Source: Priestia endophytica DSM 13796 (GTDB taxonomy: Bacteria; Bacillota; Bacilli; Bacillales; Bacillaceae_H). Taken from it: a DNA stretch of 64,000 nucleotides. Shown piece by piece: positions 36,833 through 46,198 of this stretch. Where the stretch lies: assembly GCF_900115845.1 (NCBI RefSeq), contig NZ_FOXX01000009.1, positions 1 through 64,000 of the forward strand, written 5' to 3'. Every line of letters begins with the position of its first letter. The stretch's first letter is position 1. The translations under genes were made by a program, and so were the position numbers. The notes beneath the pieces were generated by a model. That model was given only the letters and a program-made list of their open reading frames with translations, ran no database searches and had not been told where the DNA came from.

Positions 36833-37330
36833 TTATAATAAAGTTGACATTGGTTTCATTGCCTCAAATGGATTTTTACAACTTTTACAATATAAAATAC
36901 TTCGACAGGCAGTAGGGCCAAAAATATTCTCCATTGTTACATACGTTGATCCACAATATGGACAATCAATATGCCACGATCCATCTTCTTTCATATGGCT
37001 AGGAGGAGATATCCCAAATTTTTTTAGATTTTGGCGTCCTTTTTCGGTAATACGGTCAGATGTCCAAGGAGGTGATGTAATAAATTCTACCTGTACATGT
37101 TCAATGGAGTGTGCATTTTTCATCGCCTGTATGATATTACTTTTAATAATTTCAAGAGCTGGACAGCCGGAAAAAGTAGGAAGAACCTGAATATAAATGC
37201 TATCTTCCTGGACTATAATCTCTTCTACCATTCCTAAATCGAGAATACTTACCGTATCGATTTCCGGATCTTTTACTTGTTTCAATGTATCCAGCACATC
37301 TTGAATAGTAACGCTTAAGCGTGCAACCAA
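36833..37330 (-). CDS. paaD: PaaD, epoxidase maturation/accessory protein
   Basis: The protein of about 165 residues has an N-terminal MIP18/DUF59 domain (VKDPEIDTVSILDLGMV, PTFSGCPA, PPWTSDRITEKG) and a C-terminal zinc ribbon (CPYCGST...CKSC). PaaD is needed for an active PaaABC epoxidase, probably through metal cofactor assembly. A GTG at 37339 lies inside the likely ribosome binding site AAAGAGGTG, so the TTG at 37330 is preferred. Confidence 0.88.
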   Translation of the reverse strand: MVARLSVTIQDVLDTLKQVKDPEIDTVSILDLGMVEEIIVQEDSIYIQVLPTFSGCPALEIIKSNIIQAMKNAHSIEHVQVEFITSPPWTSDRITEKGRQNLKKFGISPPSHMKEDGSWHIDCPYCGSTYVTMENIFGPTACRSILYCKSCKNPFEAMKPMSTLL

Positions 37331-37355
37331 TTTTTTCACCTCTTTCTTTATGTGC

Positions 37356-38168
37356 TTACCAAGGGACTGCTGGATCTATGCGGTATACTTCCCCTAATGT
37401 TAGCAGGGCTTCTTCTAACTCATCTGTATGCTCACCATTTCGTCCGTTTTTATTGTGAACTTCTATCTCTCTAGGAAGCTCTGCTCCAACTGATTCTAAT
37501 ACAGAACTAAGAGCTGCTATCCACCTTTCCTTTAATACATTTTCTTCTTCAATCAATTTAAACTGTGGGATAGATTCCCCCTGATCTCCAAAGGAGAAAA
37601 CATCATTAAAGTCTTTCATTACTTTCTCAATGGCCTCATTCATCCGTTTTTTTGCTTCATCTGTCGTGCTTAATAATTGGACAAACCATGTTTTCCAATG
37701 AAGAAGATGATAGTACAATTCCATGTTAATTTTCACAGCAATATCAGCAAGAGACGGATAACTACTTTGTTTTAAGGAATCAATTTTCACCTTTTTTGCT
37801 AGTGTATAGAAGTAATTTCTCACTACTGCATAAGCCCAATCATACTGAGGATCTTCCATATAATGACCAGGACCATTGACTCGTTCAACTAGAATACTAT
37901 TTTTTCGTTCGGAGGCCGATCTAGCGTGAGCTAATTCATCCGCGCTTCCATGCCCTAGTTCTTCTAATAGGCGATAATATAAAACAGCATGCCCCATACT
38001 ATCTTGACTGATCGAGGAAGAGGCCACATCTTCTTCGATATGCGGAGCTAATCCTAACCACTCTGAACCGCGATAAGAGAAGAGAAAGTCATCATCTGCA
38101 ATCTGAAATAGTAATTCTGTCAGAGCTTTTGTATAAGCTGGATTCGTAAGGTTGGCTGTTGCACTCAT
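37356..38168 (-). CDS. paaC: PaaC, epoxidase structural subunit
   Basis: The protein of about 270 residues is ferritin-like and related to PaaA but without its full di-iron site. Motifs: DDDFLFSYRGSEWLGLAPHIEED, SQDSMGHA and YYHLLHWKTW. It forms the structural partner of PaaA in the phenylacetyl-CoA 1,2-epoxidase. The ATG at 38168, behind GGGGAGG, overlaps the paaB stop. Confidence 0.9.
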   Translation of the reverse strand: MSATANLTNPAYTKALTELLFQIADDDFLFSYRGSEWLGLAPHIEEDVASSSISQDSMGHAVLYYRLLEELGHGSADELAHARSASERKNSILVERVNGPGHYMEDPQYDWAYAVVRNYFYTLAKKVKIDSLKQSSYPSLADIAVKINMELYYHLLHWKTWFVQLLSTTDEAKKRMNEAIEKVMKDFNDVFSFGDQGESIPQFKLIEEENVLKERWIAALSSVLESVGAELPREIEVHNKNGRNGEHTDELEEALLTLGEVYRIDPAVPW

Positions 38169-38515
38169 TTTTTCGTTCCTCCCCATGACAAAATTTCTTT
38201 TTCATCCAGCATTTGTTGTTCATAATGACGCCATTTCTTCTTTAAATAGCCATACCCCTTTGTTGTCCGATATTCTTTATTGTCTAAGCGTGCTAGGATT
38301 TGTTTTTCTTCAGGATTTATTCCGCGAATATCAGTACGATTAACTACCCAAATATCAGTCACTGGTTCACGACGCATAAAGTTCTCTTGTGCCATTACTA
38401 AAGCCATGTCAGCGTTTGGTGCAAGTAGACTAAATTGATGTTGAAATGAAGAATTAGGTGTACGTTTACTAAAAACCTCATACTCTTGATAGAATGTTTT
38501 TTTATTAGTTTCCAT
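38165..38515 (-). CDS. paaB: PaaB, epoxidase small subunit
   Basis: The 116-residue protein has the PaaB pattern YEVFSKRTPNSSFQHQFSL, then ENFMRREPVTDIWVVNR. It bridges PaaA/PaaC heterodimers in the epoxidase. AAAGGAG precedes the ATG. It overlaps paaC by 4 bp. Confidence 0.9.
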   Translation of the reverse strand: METNKKTFYQEYEVFSKRTPNSSFQHQFSLLAPNADMALVMAQENFMRREPVTDIWVVNRTDIRGINPEEKQILARLDNKEYRTTKGYGYLKKKWRHYEQQMLDEKEILSWGGTKK

Positions 38516-38532
38516 CCGTCTATACTCCTTTC

Positions 38533-39483
38533 CTAGCTAATAGCTGCGCTTAGTGCTTCACGTACCCATGCGTTACTTTCGTAAGAAGTTCGACGAAGGT
38601 TAAGTCGCGCCTGAGAACGAGGCCCTTGGTTTTTAATGATTTTCTTAAATTCATTCCAATCTGGTTGTTGATAGACCCATTTTTTTTGTTCTTCATCATA
38701 GTGAAGCGATGGATCTGGAATCGTTAACCCTAGCGATAAAATACGAGGAATGTATTTAGTAAGAAAATCCTGTCTCAATTCTTCATTTGTTTTTGTGCGA
38801 ATTTTATATTTTACGGTTACGTCTTGTTTAGAAGTACCCGTTGTATTACTTGTCGCTGGACCAAAGAACATGAGCAGAGAATCCCACCAGCGATTTAATG
38901 CTTCTTGAATCATTGCTTTTTGTACTTCTGTTCCTTCTGCTAGGGCCATAATAATAGCCTCTCCGTGTTGAGCATGAAAGACCTCTTCTGCACAGATTCG
39001 TTGAAGAGCACGTGCATAAGGGCCATATGAAGCACCTAACATATTGGTTTGGGTGATAATGGCTGCACCATCTACTAACCAACCAATTAGCCCAGCATCT
39101 CCCCAAGTTTTAGCCGGCATATGAAATACATTATGAAACTTAAGGTCTCCATTAAAGAGATCTTGCATTAAGTCACCCCGGTTCTTTCCATAAGGCTTTA
39201 ATAAATCTTCTGCAACGCGTAATAATAATTGTCCATGTCCCATTTCATCTTGTACTTTAGCCATAATTCCCAGCTTACGATGAAGAGAAGGAGCTTTAGG
39301 GACCCACTCTTTTTCAGGAAGCGCTCCCATTATTTCGCTAATTCCATGCATGGAGATTAATTTAATCAATGTTACTCGATATTCTTTTGGCATCCAGTCT
39401 TCTGCCTCAATTTTTTCACCTGATTCAATTCGTTGGATAAAATTTGCAAGTTTTTCTTCTTCTGTAATTTTAATTGTACTCAT
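38533..39483 (-). CDS. paaA: PaaA, epoxidase catalytic subunit
   Basis: The 316-residue di-iron monooxygenase subunit has iron ligands in VQDEMGHGQ and EEVFHAQHGE. It epoxidises the ring of phenylacetyl-CoA using O2 and electrons that in E. coli come from PaaE. First gene of the leftward paa operon. GAGGGATAAAG precedes the ATG. The 1-kb region upstream separates it from divergent paaK. Confidence 0.92.
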   Translation of the reverse strand: MSTIKITEEEKLANFIQRIESGEKIEAEDWMPKEYRVTLIKLISMHGISEIMGALPEKEWVPKAPSLHRKLGIMAKVQDEMGHGQLLLRVAEDLLKPYGKNRGDLMQDLFNGDLKFHNVFHMPAKTWGDAGLIGWLVDGAAIITQTNMLGASYGPYARALQRICAEEVFHAQHGEAIIMALAEGTEVQKAMIQEALNRWWDSLLMFFGPATSNTTGTSKQDVTVKYKIRTKTNEELRQDFLTKYIPRILSLGLTIPDPSLHYDEEQKKWVYQQPDWNEFKKIIKNQGPRSQARLNLRRTSYESNAWVREALSAAIS

Positions 39484-39751
39484 TCTTTATCCCTCCCCAC
39501 GACTCACATAACTATTTTTTAGTGTTATTACCTTTTTTGGTTACATCGTAATGCATAATCATTTCTAAATATTTTTATAAATAAAGAGTGTTCTTTATCC
39601 CTCTCCTATTGCATCCTTTATGTAAGTTCATTCCTTTTATCACACTAACCATTCATTTGCTTATGAAGATTTATAAACGGTTAAAATTACAGGGGATATG
39701 AATTCCACATCGGATTATAACATAACAAAAAATATTATTTTTTTATTTATT

Positions 39752-39778
39752 TGTTATATCGATGGATATAATATAACA
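39752..39778. promoter_or_regulatory. Candidate PaaX operator upstream of paaA
   Basis: TGTTATAT (39752-39759) and ATATAACA (39771-39778) form a perfect dyad with an 11-bp spacer. A related dyad occurs in front of paaK. Assignment to PaaX is inference. Confidence 0.45.
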
Positions 39779-40449
39779 CGTTTTTTTTTATTTGTATATA
39801 TTTTCTGAAATTTCTTGATTAATTTTTTAATACTTAAAATATGAGCATCTTCAATAATAGATTAATCCATCTTTTTTAATAAAGAAAAATGGATTAATCT
39901 AGACGTATATCTTTCTTAGATTGTTTCTTATCTATTATCTATTGAAATCTTACCACATGATAAAGGACAGATTGCATATCCTCCCTGTTTGTAACTAAAA
40001 TATAATTAGCTCTCTTTCTCTAATGGCTATACCCTTCATTCCTACTCGTTCACCATTCCCTTTAAATATGGATTATATAATAACCTTTCTCCGCTTTCTA
40101 TTCATTCACGTATCATTACTTTTTAAATAAAGTACAAAGTAATAAAAATGACGAATATAACATCAATATGTTATTAAATTATAATTTTGTTACATATAAT
40201 CTCCGCTTTGTTTTATGCTATCTTGATTATTGATAAACATATGAAGAAGTTCTCCTTTTTATCTTCGCAAATTAAACTTCCTTGATGAAGAGACTCTTGT
40301 TCCTCATCTTTTTATTACGGAATAAAAACGAATCTAAAGATATGGTCCCTAATTAGGACTCAGTATTTTTTCTAATATTTTTAAAATAAAAGAGGTAGAA
40401 ATATCAAAAAATATTTACAATTCGTTCATTTTATGATAATTTTTGAATG

Positions 40450-40460
40450 TGTTATATAAC
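40450..40460. promoter_or_regulatory. Candidate PaaX operator upstream of paaK
   Basis: TGTTATATAAC contains the 10-bp palindrome GTTATATAAC and shares the TGTTATAT half-site with 39752-39759. Confidence 0.4.
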
Positions 40461-40497
40461 TTTTTTTTAGTTATAGTTTTTAAAATGTTATGTTTTT

Positions 40498-40511
40498 TGT
40501 AAGCGTTTTAA
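40498..40511 (+). promoter_or_regulatory. cre-like site upstream of paaK
   Basis: TGTAAGCGTTTTAA differs from TGWAARCGYTWWCA at one position and lies 31 bp before the paaK start. This suggests carbon catabolite repression by CcpA. Confidence 0.6.
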
Positions 40512-40541
40512 TTAAAAGGGATACGAAAGGGGATAAAATTT

Positions 40542-41867
40542 GTGATTATTCATGACGTTGAAATGTATTCTCGGAAAGAAATGAAAGCGCTACAATTAAA
40601 TCGTTTGAAGGAGACCTTAATAAGAGTCTATGATAAAGTACCTTTTTATCAAGAAAAATTTAAGGAGCTTGCTATCTCACCTGAAGATATACATACGTTA
40701 GAAGATATAAACAAATTACCGTTTACTAAAAAATCGGATCTACGTGAAAATTACCCTTTTAATTTATTTGCTGTTGATATGAAAGAACTTGTCCGTCTCC
40801 ATGCCTCCTCTGGTACAAGTGGGAAACCTACAGTAGTAGGTTACACGAAAAATGATATTTCAAACTGGTCTGATATTGTTGCAAGAGCAATCGCTATTGC
40901 AGGTGGAGAACCATCTGGGATATTTCATAATGCGTATGGGTATGGGTTATTTACAGGTGGATTAGGTCTTCATTACGGAGGAGAAAGACTCGGAATGGCA
41001 ACAGTCCCTATCTCTGGAGGAAATACAGACCGTCAAATTTCTCTTATTAAAGATTTTAAACCTACTGTAATCGCAGGAACTCCTTCCTATATTTTAAAGA
41101 TAGCTGAAGAAATGGAAGCAATAGGCTTAAATCCTAGAGAAAGTTCAATCAAATTTGGCATCTTTGGGGCAGAACCATGGTCTGAGGAAATGCGGAAAGT
41201 TTTAGAGGAGAAGTTCGATCTCAAAGCCTGTGATATCTACGGTCTTAGTGAAGTAATGGGGCCTGGCGTTGCCGTGGAATGTCATGAAACTCAAAATGGC
41301 TTACATATAGCTGAAGATCATTTTCTCGTAGAAGTTATCAATCCAGACACTCTTGAACAAGTACCCGACGGTGAGGAAGGTGAGCTAGTATTCACTAGCT
41401 TAACAAAAGAGGCTTTCCCTGTTATCCGTTATCGTACAGGCGATATTGCTTCTATCACTAGAGAACCTTGTAGGTGTGGTAGGACCACAACAAGAATGTC
41501 ACGTGTAAAAGGTCGTATTGATGATATGCTCATTATACGGGGAGTTAACGTATTTCCATCTGAAATTGAACATTATTTAATTCAAATTCAAGAATTAGCG
41601 CCACATTACCAAGTTCACTTAGACTGTGATGGTACATTGGATATAGTAGAATTACATGTCGAAATTAATGAAGAAATTTACCAAAGAGTAAATGGAAATA
41701 TGACTCATGAACATATTCAGTCAGTGGTAAAAAAAGTTCAACATTCCATGAAAAACAATTGTTTAGTAAGCATGAAGATCAAAGCGCTCGCCCCTAAAAG
41801 TATTCCTAGATCTGAAGGAAAAGCAATTCGTATCTTAGATAAAAGAAAATCCCTTTTCACGATTTAG
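40542..41867 (+). CDS. paaK: Phenylacetate-CoA ligase
   Basis: The 441-residue adenylate-forming enzyme has the P-loop-like HASSGTSGKPTVVGYT, GAEPWSEEMR, YGLSEVMGPG and YRTGD. It activates phenylacetate to phenylacetyl-CoA, the first step and the source of the PaaX inducer. GTG start with AAAGGGG upstream. It heads the rightward group with the reductase and ferredoxin genes. Confidence 0.93.
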   Translation: MIIHDVEMYSRKEMKALQLNRLKETLIRVYDKVPFYQEKFKELAISPEDIHTLEDINKLPFTKKSDLRENYPFNLFAVDMKELVRLHASSGTSGKPTVVGYTKNDISNWSDIVARAIAIAGGEPSGIFHNAYGYGLFTGGLGLHYGGERLGMATVPISGGNTDRQISLIKDFKPTVIAGTPSYILKIAEEMEAIGLNPRESSIKFGIFGAEPWSEEMRKVLEEKFDLKACDIYGLSEVMGPGVAVECHETQNGLHIAEDHFLVEVINPDTLEQVPDGEEGELVFTSLTKEAFPVIRYRTGDIASITREPCRCGRTTTRMSRVKGRIDDMLIIRGVNVFPSEIEHYLIQIQELAPHYQVHLDCDGTLDIVELHVEINEEIYQRVNGNMTHEHIQSVVKKVQHSMKNNCLVSMKIKALAPKSIPRSEGKAIRILDKRKSLFTI

Positions 41868-42003
41868 TTTATAAAATGTATGTATGGATAAATATATAGC
41901 TTTCAACATAACTATTATCACCTAAACCGTTTCTAAAACGTTATAACTATAAAATGGTTTTATGAATGGTTTTATATCCATAATCTTAGGAGGATTGAAG
42001 TTC

Positions 42004-43011
42004 ATGTTCCAAGATGATAAAGTATTTGACCTCACAATTATTGGTGGAGGTCCAGTAGGTTTATTTACAGCCTTTTATGCTGGTATGAGACAAGCATCGG
42101 TAAAAATCATTGAAAGTCTCCCTCAATTAGGAGGGCAATTATCAGCCCTATATCCTGAAAAATATATTTATGATATTGCTGGTTTCCCTAGAATACGTGC
42201 TCAAGAACTTATTCATAATTTAAAAGAACAGATGAGCGAATTTAACCCTACTATATGCCTTGACCAAGCTGTCAATAAACTCGAAAAAGAACCTGATGGT
42301 GTTTTTAAGTTAACGACAAACACTCAAACTCATTATTCAAGGGCAATTATTATTACTGCCGGAAACGGTGCCTTTCAACCAAGAAAATTAGAACTGCCTG
42401 GAGAAGAAAAATATGCGCAAAGTAATCTTCATTACTTTGTTGATGATTTAAATAAGTTCGCTGGTAAACAAGTCGTTATTTTTGGTGGTGGCGATTCAGC
42501 TGTTGATTGGGCACTAATGCTAGAACCTATTGCTGAAAAAGTAACTCTAGTCCACCGCCGAGATAAATTCCGTGCACATGAACACAGTGTTAAAACTTTG
42601 AATAATTCTAAGGTGAACGTTCTTACTCCTTTTGTGCCAGTAGAACTGATAGGTGATAAAAAAATTGAACAACTTCTATTAGAAGAGGTAAAAGGAGAAC
42701 GTAAAGAAATCATTGATGTAGATGAGGTTATCGTTAATTATGGATTCTTGTCTTCCCTTGGACCGATTAAAAACTGGGGATTAGGACTTGAGAAGAACTC
42801 CATTGTCGTAAACTCAAAAATGGAAACAAATATTGAAGGGATCTATGCAGCTGGAGATATTTGCACTTACACAGGAAAAGTAAAACTCATTGCCAGTGGT
42901 TTTGGCGAAGCCCCTACAGCTGTAAGCAATGCCAAAGTATATATTGATCCTACTGCCAAAGTTCAACCTCTTCATAGTACAAGTATAATGGAAAAAATAG
43001 TTCATTCTTAA
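42004..43011 (+). CDS. Ferredoxin-NADP+ reductase, YumC type
   Basis: The protein of about 335 residues is thioredoxin-reductase-like without the redox CxxC. It has the FAD site [21 protein letters not shown], the NADP site [13 protein letters not shown] and C-terminal AAGDICTY...ASGFGEAP. It closely resembles B. subtilis YumC over its whole length. ATG 42004 has a strong AGGAGG site; the frame extends 14 codons upstream. In this paa context it probably reduces the adjacent ferredoxin for the PaaABC epoxidase, replacing PaaE. Confidence 0.9.
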   Translation: MFQDDKVFDLTIIGGGPVGLFTAFYAGMRQASVKIIESLPQLGGQLSALYPEKYIYDIAGFPRIRAQELIHNLKEQMSEFNPTICLDQAVNKLEKEPDGVFKLTTNTQTHYSRAIIITAGNGAFQPRKLELPGEEKYAQSNLHYFVDDLNKFAGKQVVIFGGGDSAVDWALMLEPIAEKVTLVHRRDKFRAHEHSVKTLNNSKVNVLTPFVPVELIGDKKIEQLLLEEVKGERKEIIDVDEVIVNYGFLSSLGPIKNWGLGLEKNSIVVNSKMETNIEGIYAAGDICTYTGKVKLIASGFGEAPTAVSNAKVYIDPTAKVQPLHSTSIMEKIVHS

Positions 43012-43101
43012 ATAGAGAACGGGATGTAAGAAGAAAACAGAGATTAATATACTTAAAAACTTGAACTTCTAGGGATAAATCTTACAAAGTCAGGAGGATG
43101 A

Positions 43102-43353
<252 letters not shown>

Positions 43354-43503
43354 GATTTTTTTATTCTATATGAGGTTAGCCTGAAAAAAATATGTAAGAA
43401 ATACTTTCCCTCTTCAATATGTTTATTTCTGCAAGCAGAGGAAAGATTAAATATTTTATTGGTGAATCCTTCTTCTCGTAGAAAGTCTTCCACCAATAAC
43501 CAT

Positions 43504-43545
43504 AAAAAAGACAGGGATGGCTCTTACTGCCTCCCTGTCTTTTTT
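43504..43545. terminator. Bidirectional terminator
   Basis: AAAAAAGACAGGGA (43504-43517) pairs with TCCCTGTCTTTTTT (43532-43545). It separates the converging ferredoxin and dehydrogenase genes. Confidence 0.85.
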
Positions 43546-44545
43546 ATCTTTGCTTCATCCACTCTACTATATATTCCGCCATTTTCTTTGGGCTTTGCCT
43601 AAACGCATCAATTGTACTCCCTGCAAGGTGTGGTGTAATCGTAACATTCCGAAGACTTAGAAGTTTATCGTCGTGAGGAAGTGGTTCGTGGTCGAATACG
43701 TCTAATGCGGCTCCCATAATCTTTTTTTCTTTTAAACTTTGAACAAGAGCTTCCTCATCGATAAGTCCTGAACGAGCTGTGTTAATTAAAACCGCTGTTT
43801 CTTTCATTTTCTCAATCTCTCTTTTTCCAATAAAATGGTATGTTTCTTCTGTGAGACGGAGGTGAAGAGATACAACATCTGCCTGCTCGAGAAGTTCATC
43901 TAACGATACTTTTTTACCGTAGTAAGGAATATCATCTGTATATTCATCATAGATTAATAGTTCACATCCAAGCGCATGTAAGTATGATCCAAGCAATTTT
44001 CCAATATTGCCGTAGCCAACAATGCCAATTTTCTTTTCGTTAAGTTCAGGAATTCCCTCACCATTTGGAAAATCTTTTTCCCATTTCCCCTTTTTTAAAG
44101 CTTCGTGGGAGCGGGCAATGTTTCTCACTTCAGATAGAATCATCCCTAACGTAAATTCCGCTACTGCTCTAGCATTTCGGCCAGGTGTATTGAGGACCGA
44201 AATACCGAGTGCTTTTGCTTCACTATGGGCGACATTCTCGGTTCCCCCTCTTAATACCCCAATAAGTTTCAACTTCCTCCCTCTTTGAAGAATCTCTTTT
44301 GATAGGGGTGTAAACTGGACCACAATAGCGTCAAATGTTTCAATTCCATCAAAAAGTTCTTTTTCTACAGTAATAGCTTCTGGGCCTTTTCCTTCAACAA
44401 GTAAGTTGTCTTTTTGAAGAGCCTCAACAGAATCGTGTTTCCACTCGCGTACTTCCACTTCTATCCCATGAAGAGATAAGGAGGATAAGCCTTCTTCCAT
44501 CACGTCTGCTGGAATAAGAGCGTCTCCAATTGCAAGCAGTTTCAA
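43544..44545 (-). CDS. D-isomer-specific 2-hydroxyacid dehydrogenase
   Basis: The 333-residue protein has the NAD-binding GIVGYGNIGKLLGS, LINTARSGLID and the catalytic Arg/Glu/His arrangement (RGGTENV; LDVFDHEPLP; TPHLAGST). It belongs to the phosphoglycerate/glyoxylate dehydrogenase superfamily. TTG start behind AAAGGAG. Last gene of the GlpP-headed sugar operon. It may reduce or oxidise a hydroxyacid side-product such as glyoxylate or hydroxypyruvate; this is inference. Confidence 0.8.
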   Translation of the reverse strand: MKLLAIGDALIPADVMEEGLSSLSLHGIEVEVREWKHDSVEALQKDNLLVEGKGPEAITVEKELFDGIETFDAIVVQFTPLSKEILQRGRKLKLIGVLRGGTENVAHSEAKALGISVLNTPGRNARAVAEFTLGMILSEVRNIARSHEALKKGKWEKDFPNGEGIPELNEKKIGIVGYGNIGKLLGSYLHALGCELLIYDEYTDDIPYYGKKVSLDELLEQADVVSLHLRLTEETYHFIGKREIEKMKETAVLINTARSGLIDEEALVQSLKEKKIMGAALDVFDHEPLPHDDKLLSLRNVTITPHLAGSTIDAFRQSPKKMAEYIVEWMKQR

Positions 44546-44560
44546 TTTTTCTCACTCCTT

Positions 44561-45415
44561 TTATACTCGGTTGTTTGAACGAAGCAATCTTATTTTTTCT
44601 TCAACAACATGAGCAAGATGCTCTTTCACAGGGGCAAATAAAGCTTCTGGTAAAGGATCCATTCTCCTAATTTGTTTTGCCGATTCTTTTAATCCTTTTG
44701 TCATCGCAATGCGGCAATCTGCATACAAGTTTACTTTACTAATCCCATTTTCAATCGCTTTTTGAACCTGATCAGGAGGTGTACCAGAACCACCGTGAAG
44801 AACAAGTGGTACTTTGCTTACTTTGTTAATTTCTTTTGTTCTTTCTATATTTAAAAAAGGTTCTGCCTGATACACTCCGTGAAAAGTTCCAATAGAAACA
44901 GCAAGAGCATCCACATTTGTTTTCTCAATAAATGCTTCCACTTGCGAAGGCTCTGTTAGTTTAGAGTCGCTTCCATAACCCCCACCAAGCTCTGCTCCTC
45001 CAACATGCCCAAGCTCTGCTTCTACACTGATTCCTCTAGGATGAGCAAGATCTGTCACTCTTTTGGTTAGGGCAATATTATCTTGAAAAGGAAGGCTTGA
45101 GCCATCAATCATAACAGAAGAAAAACCGAATTTTATCGCTTCTTCCACTAACTCTACGTCCATCGCATGATCAAGATGAAGCACAACTGGTATATCATAA
45201 AAAGGCGCAACAGCTTTAATATATTCGGCTAAATAGACAAATCCTTTTGGTTCTTTTAAGTTGTGCTCAAGACACATTAGAATAACGGGTGAGCGCTGTT
45301 GTTCAGCTTTGTCAAGAATGGTCCGAACCATAACATCATTTATACAATCAAAAGCAGGCACTGCATACTGCTTGGCTCTTGCATCCTCTACTACTTCTTT
45401 TAACGAAACAAGCAT
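44561..45415 (-). CDS. Class II ketose-(bis)phosphate aldolase
   Basis: The 284-residue zinc aldolase of the FbaA/GatY family has the Zn-binding VVLHLDHA, Glu in EAELGHVGG, His in IGTFHGVY and VPLVLHGGSG. It would split a ketose phosphate into DHAP and an aldehyde. AAGGAG precedes the ATG. It follows the SDR and kinase genes, so its substrate is probably the phosphorylated product of the FGGY kinase. Confidence 0.85.
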   Translation of the reverse strand: MLVSLKEVVEDARAKQYAVPAFDCINDVMVRTILDKAEQQRSPVILMCLEHNLKEPKGFVYLAEYIKAVAPFYDIPVVLHLDHAMDVELVEEAIKFGFSSVMIDGSSLPFQDNIALTKRVTDLAHPRGISVEAELGHVGGAELGGGYGSDSKLTEPSQVEAFIEKTNVDALAVSIGTFHGVYQAEPFLNIERTKEINKVSKVPLVLHGGSGTPPDQVQKAIENGISKVNLYADCRIAMTKGLKESAKQIRRMDPLPEALFAPVKEHLAHVVEEKIRLLRSNNRV

Positions 45416-45426
45416 AGTTTCACTCC

Positions 45427-46185
45427 TTACCTCATTAACATTCCGCCTGTTGCATCAACTGTTGCTCCCGTCATATAGCGGGCTTTTCTTGAAACGAGAA
45501 ACGCCGCAATTTCAGCTATTTCCTTTGGTTGTGCTACTCTTCCAATGGGAATCCGGTTTACATAATAGTCTCTGTTTTCTTGTAGTGCGTCCCCAATCAT
45601 ATCTGTTTCCACAATTCCTAATGCGAGGGCATTTACGTTAATTCCATTTTTCGCGACTTCCCGTGCTAATGAAACCGTAAAAGAAACAACTCCTGCTTTA
45701 CTTGCTGCATAATGAGCATGCCCTGTCGTTGAACCATGAAATGCTGCTTGTGACGTTAAATTTAAAATGGTCCCGTTTCGCTCTTCTTCAAGTAAATGAT
45801 TTACAAAGCTTTGGCACGTCAAGAAAACAGCGGTAAGATTCACTTTCATCGTGTTTTCCCACTCATCAAGAGGCATATCTTTCACCCAGCTTTTAGGCCA
45901 TATTCCCGCATTGTTTACTAAAATATGAAGCTCTCCAAAAGCTTCTTTTCCTTTTTGAATGATTTTTTTGCATCCTTCTTCATGAGCTAAGTCAGCCTGA
46001 ACAGCAACACATTTGCTGTAATTTTGATTAATAAGATCAGCAATTTCGATTGCATTTTCAGCATTTCGATTATAATGAAGCACGATATTTGCTCCTTCTT
46101 TAGCAAGGGTGAGCGCAATCTCTCTGCCGACACCTCTTGAACTTCCCGTTATAACGGCCGTTTTTCCTTTTAAACAAAGATCCAT
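45427..46185 (-). CDS. SDR family oxidoreductase of the sugar operon
   Basis: The 252-residue SDR has TGSSRGVG, NNAGIWPKSW, Ser in NLTSQAA and YAASK. The C-terminal TGATVDATGGMLMR is FabG-like. AAAGGAGGG precedes the ATG. In this operon it could oxidise a polyol to a ketose, feeding the kinase; the actual substrate is unknown. Confidence 0.85.
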   Translation of the reverse strand: MDLCLKGKTAVITGSSRGVGREIALTLAKEGANIVLHYNRNAENAIEIADLINQNYSKCVAVQADLAHEEGCKKIIQKGKEAFGELHILVNNAGIWPKSWVKDMPLDEWENTMKVNLTAVFLTCQSFVNHLLEEERNGTILNLTSQAAFHGSTTGHAHYAASKAGVVSFTVSLAREVAKNGINVNALALGIVETDMIGDALQENRDYYVNRIPIGRVAQPKEIAEIAAFLVSRKARYMTGATVDATGGMLMR

Positions 46186-46198
46186 ATTGACCCTCCTT

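Larger units (their letters stand above)
39484..40541. other. Divergent paaA/paaK control region
   Basis: About 1 kb of very AT-rich DNA without recognisable genes. It contains candidate PaaX dyads and a cre-like site, listed separately, and presumably promoters for both directions. Confidence 0.5.
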
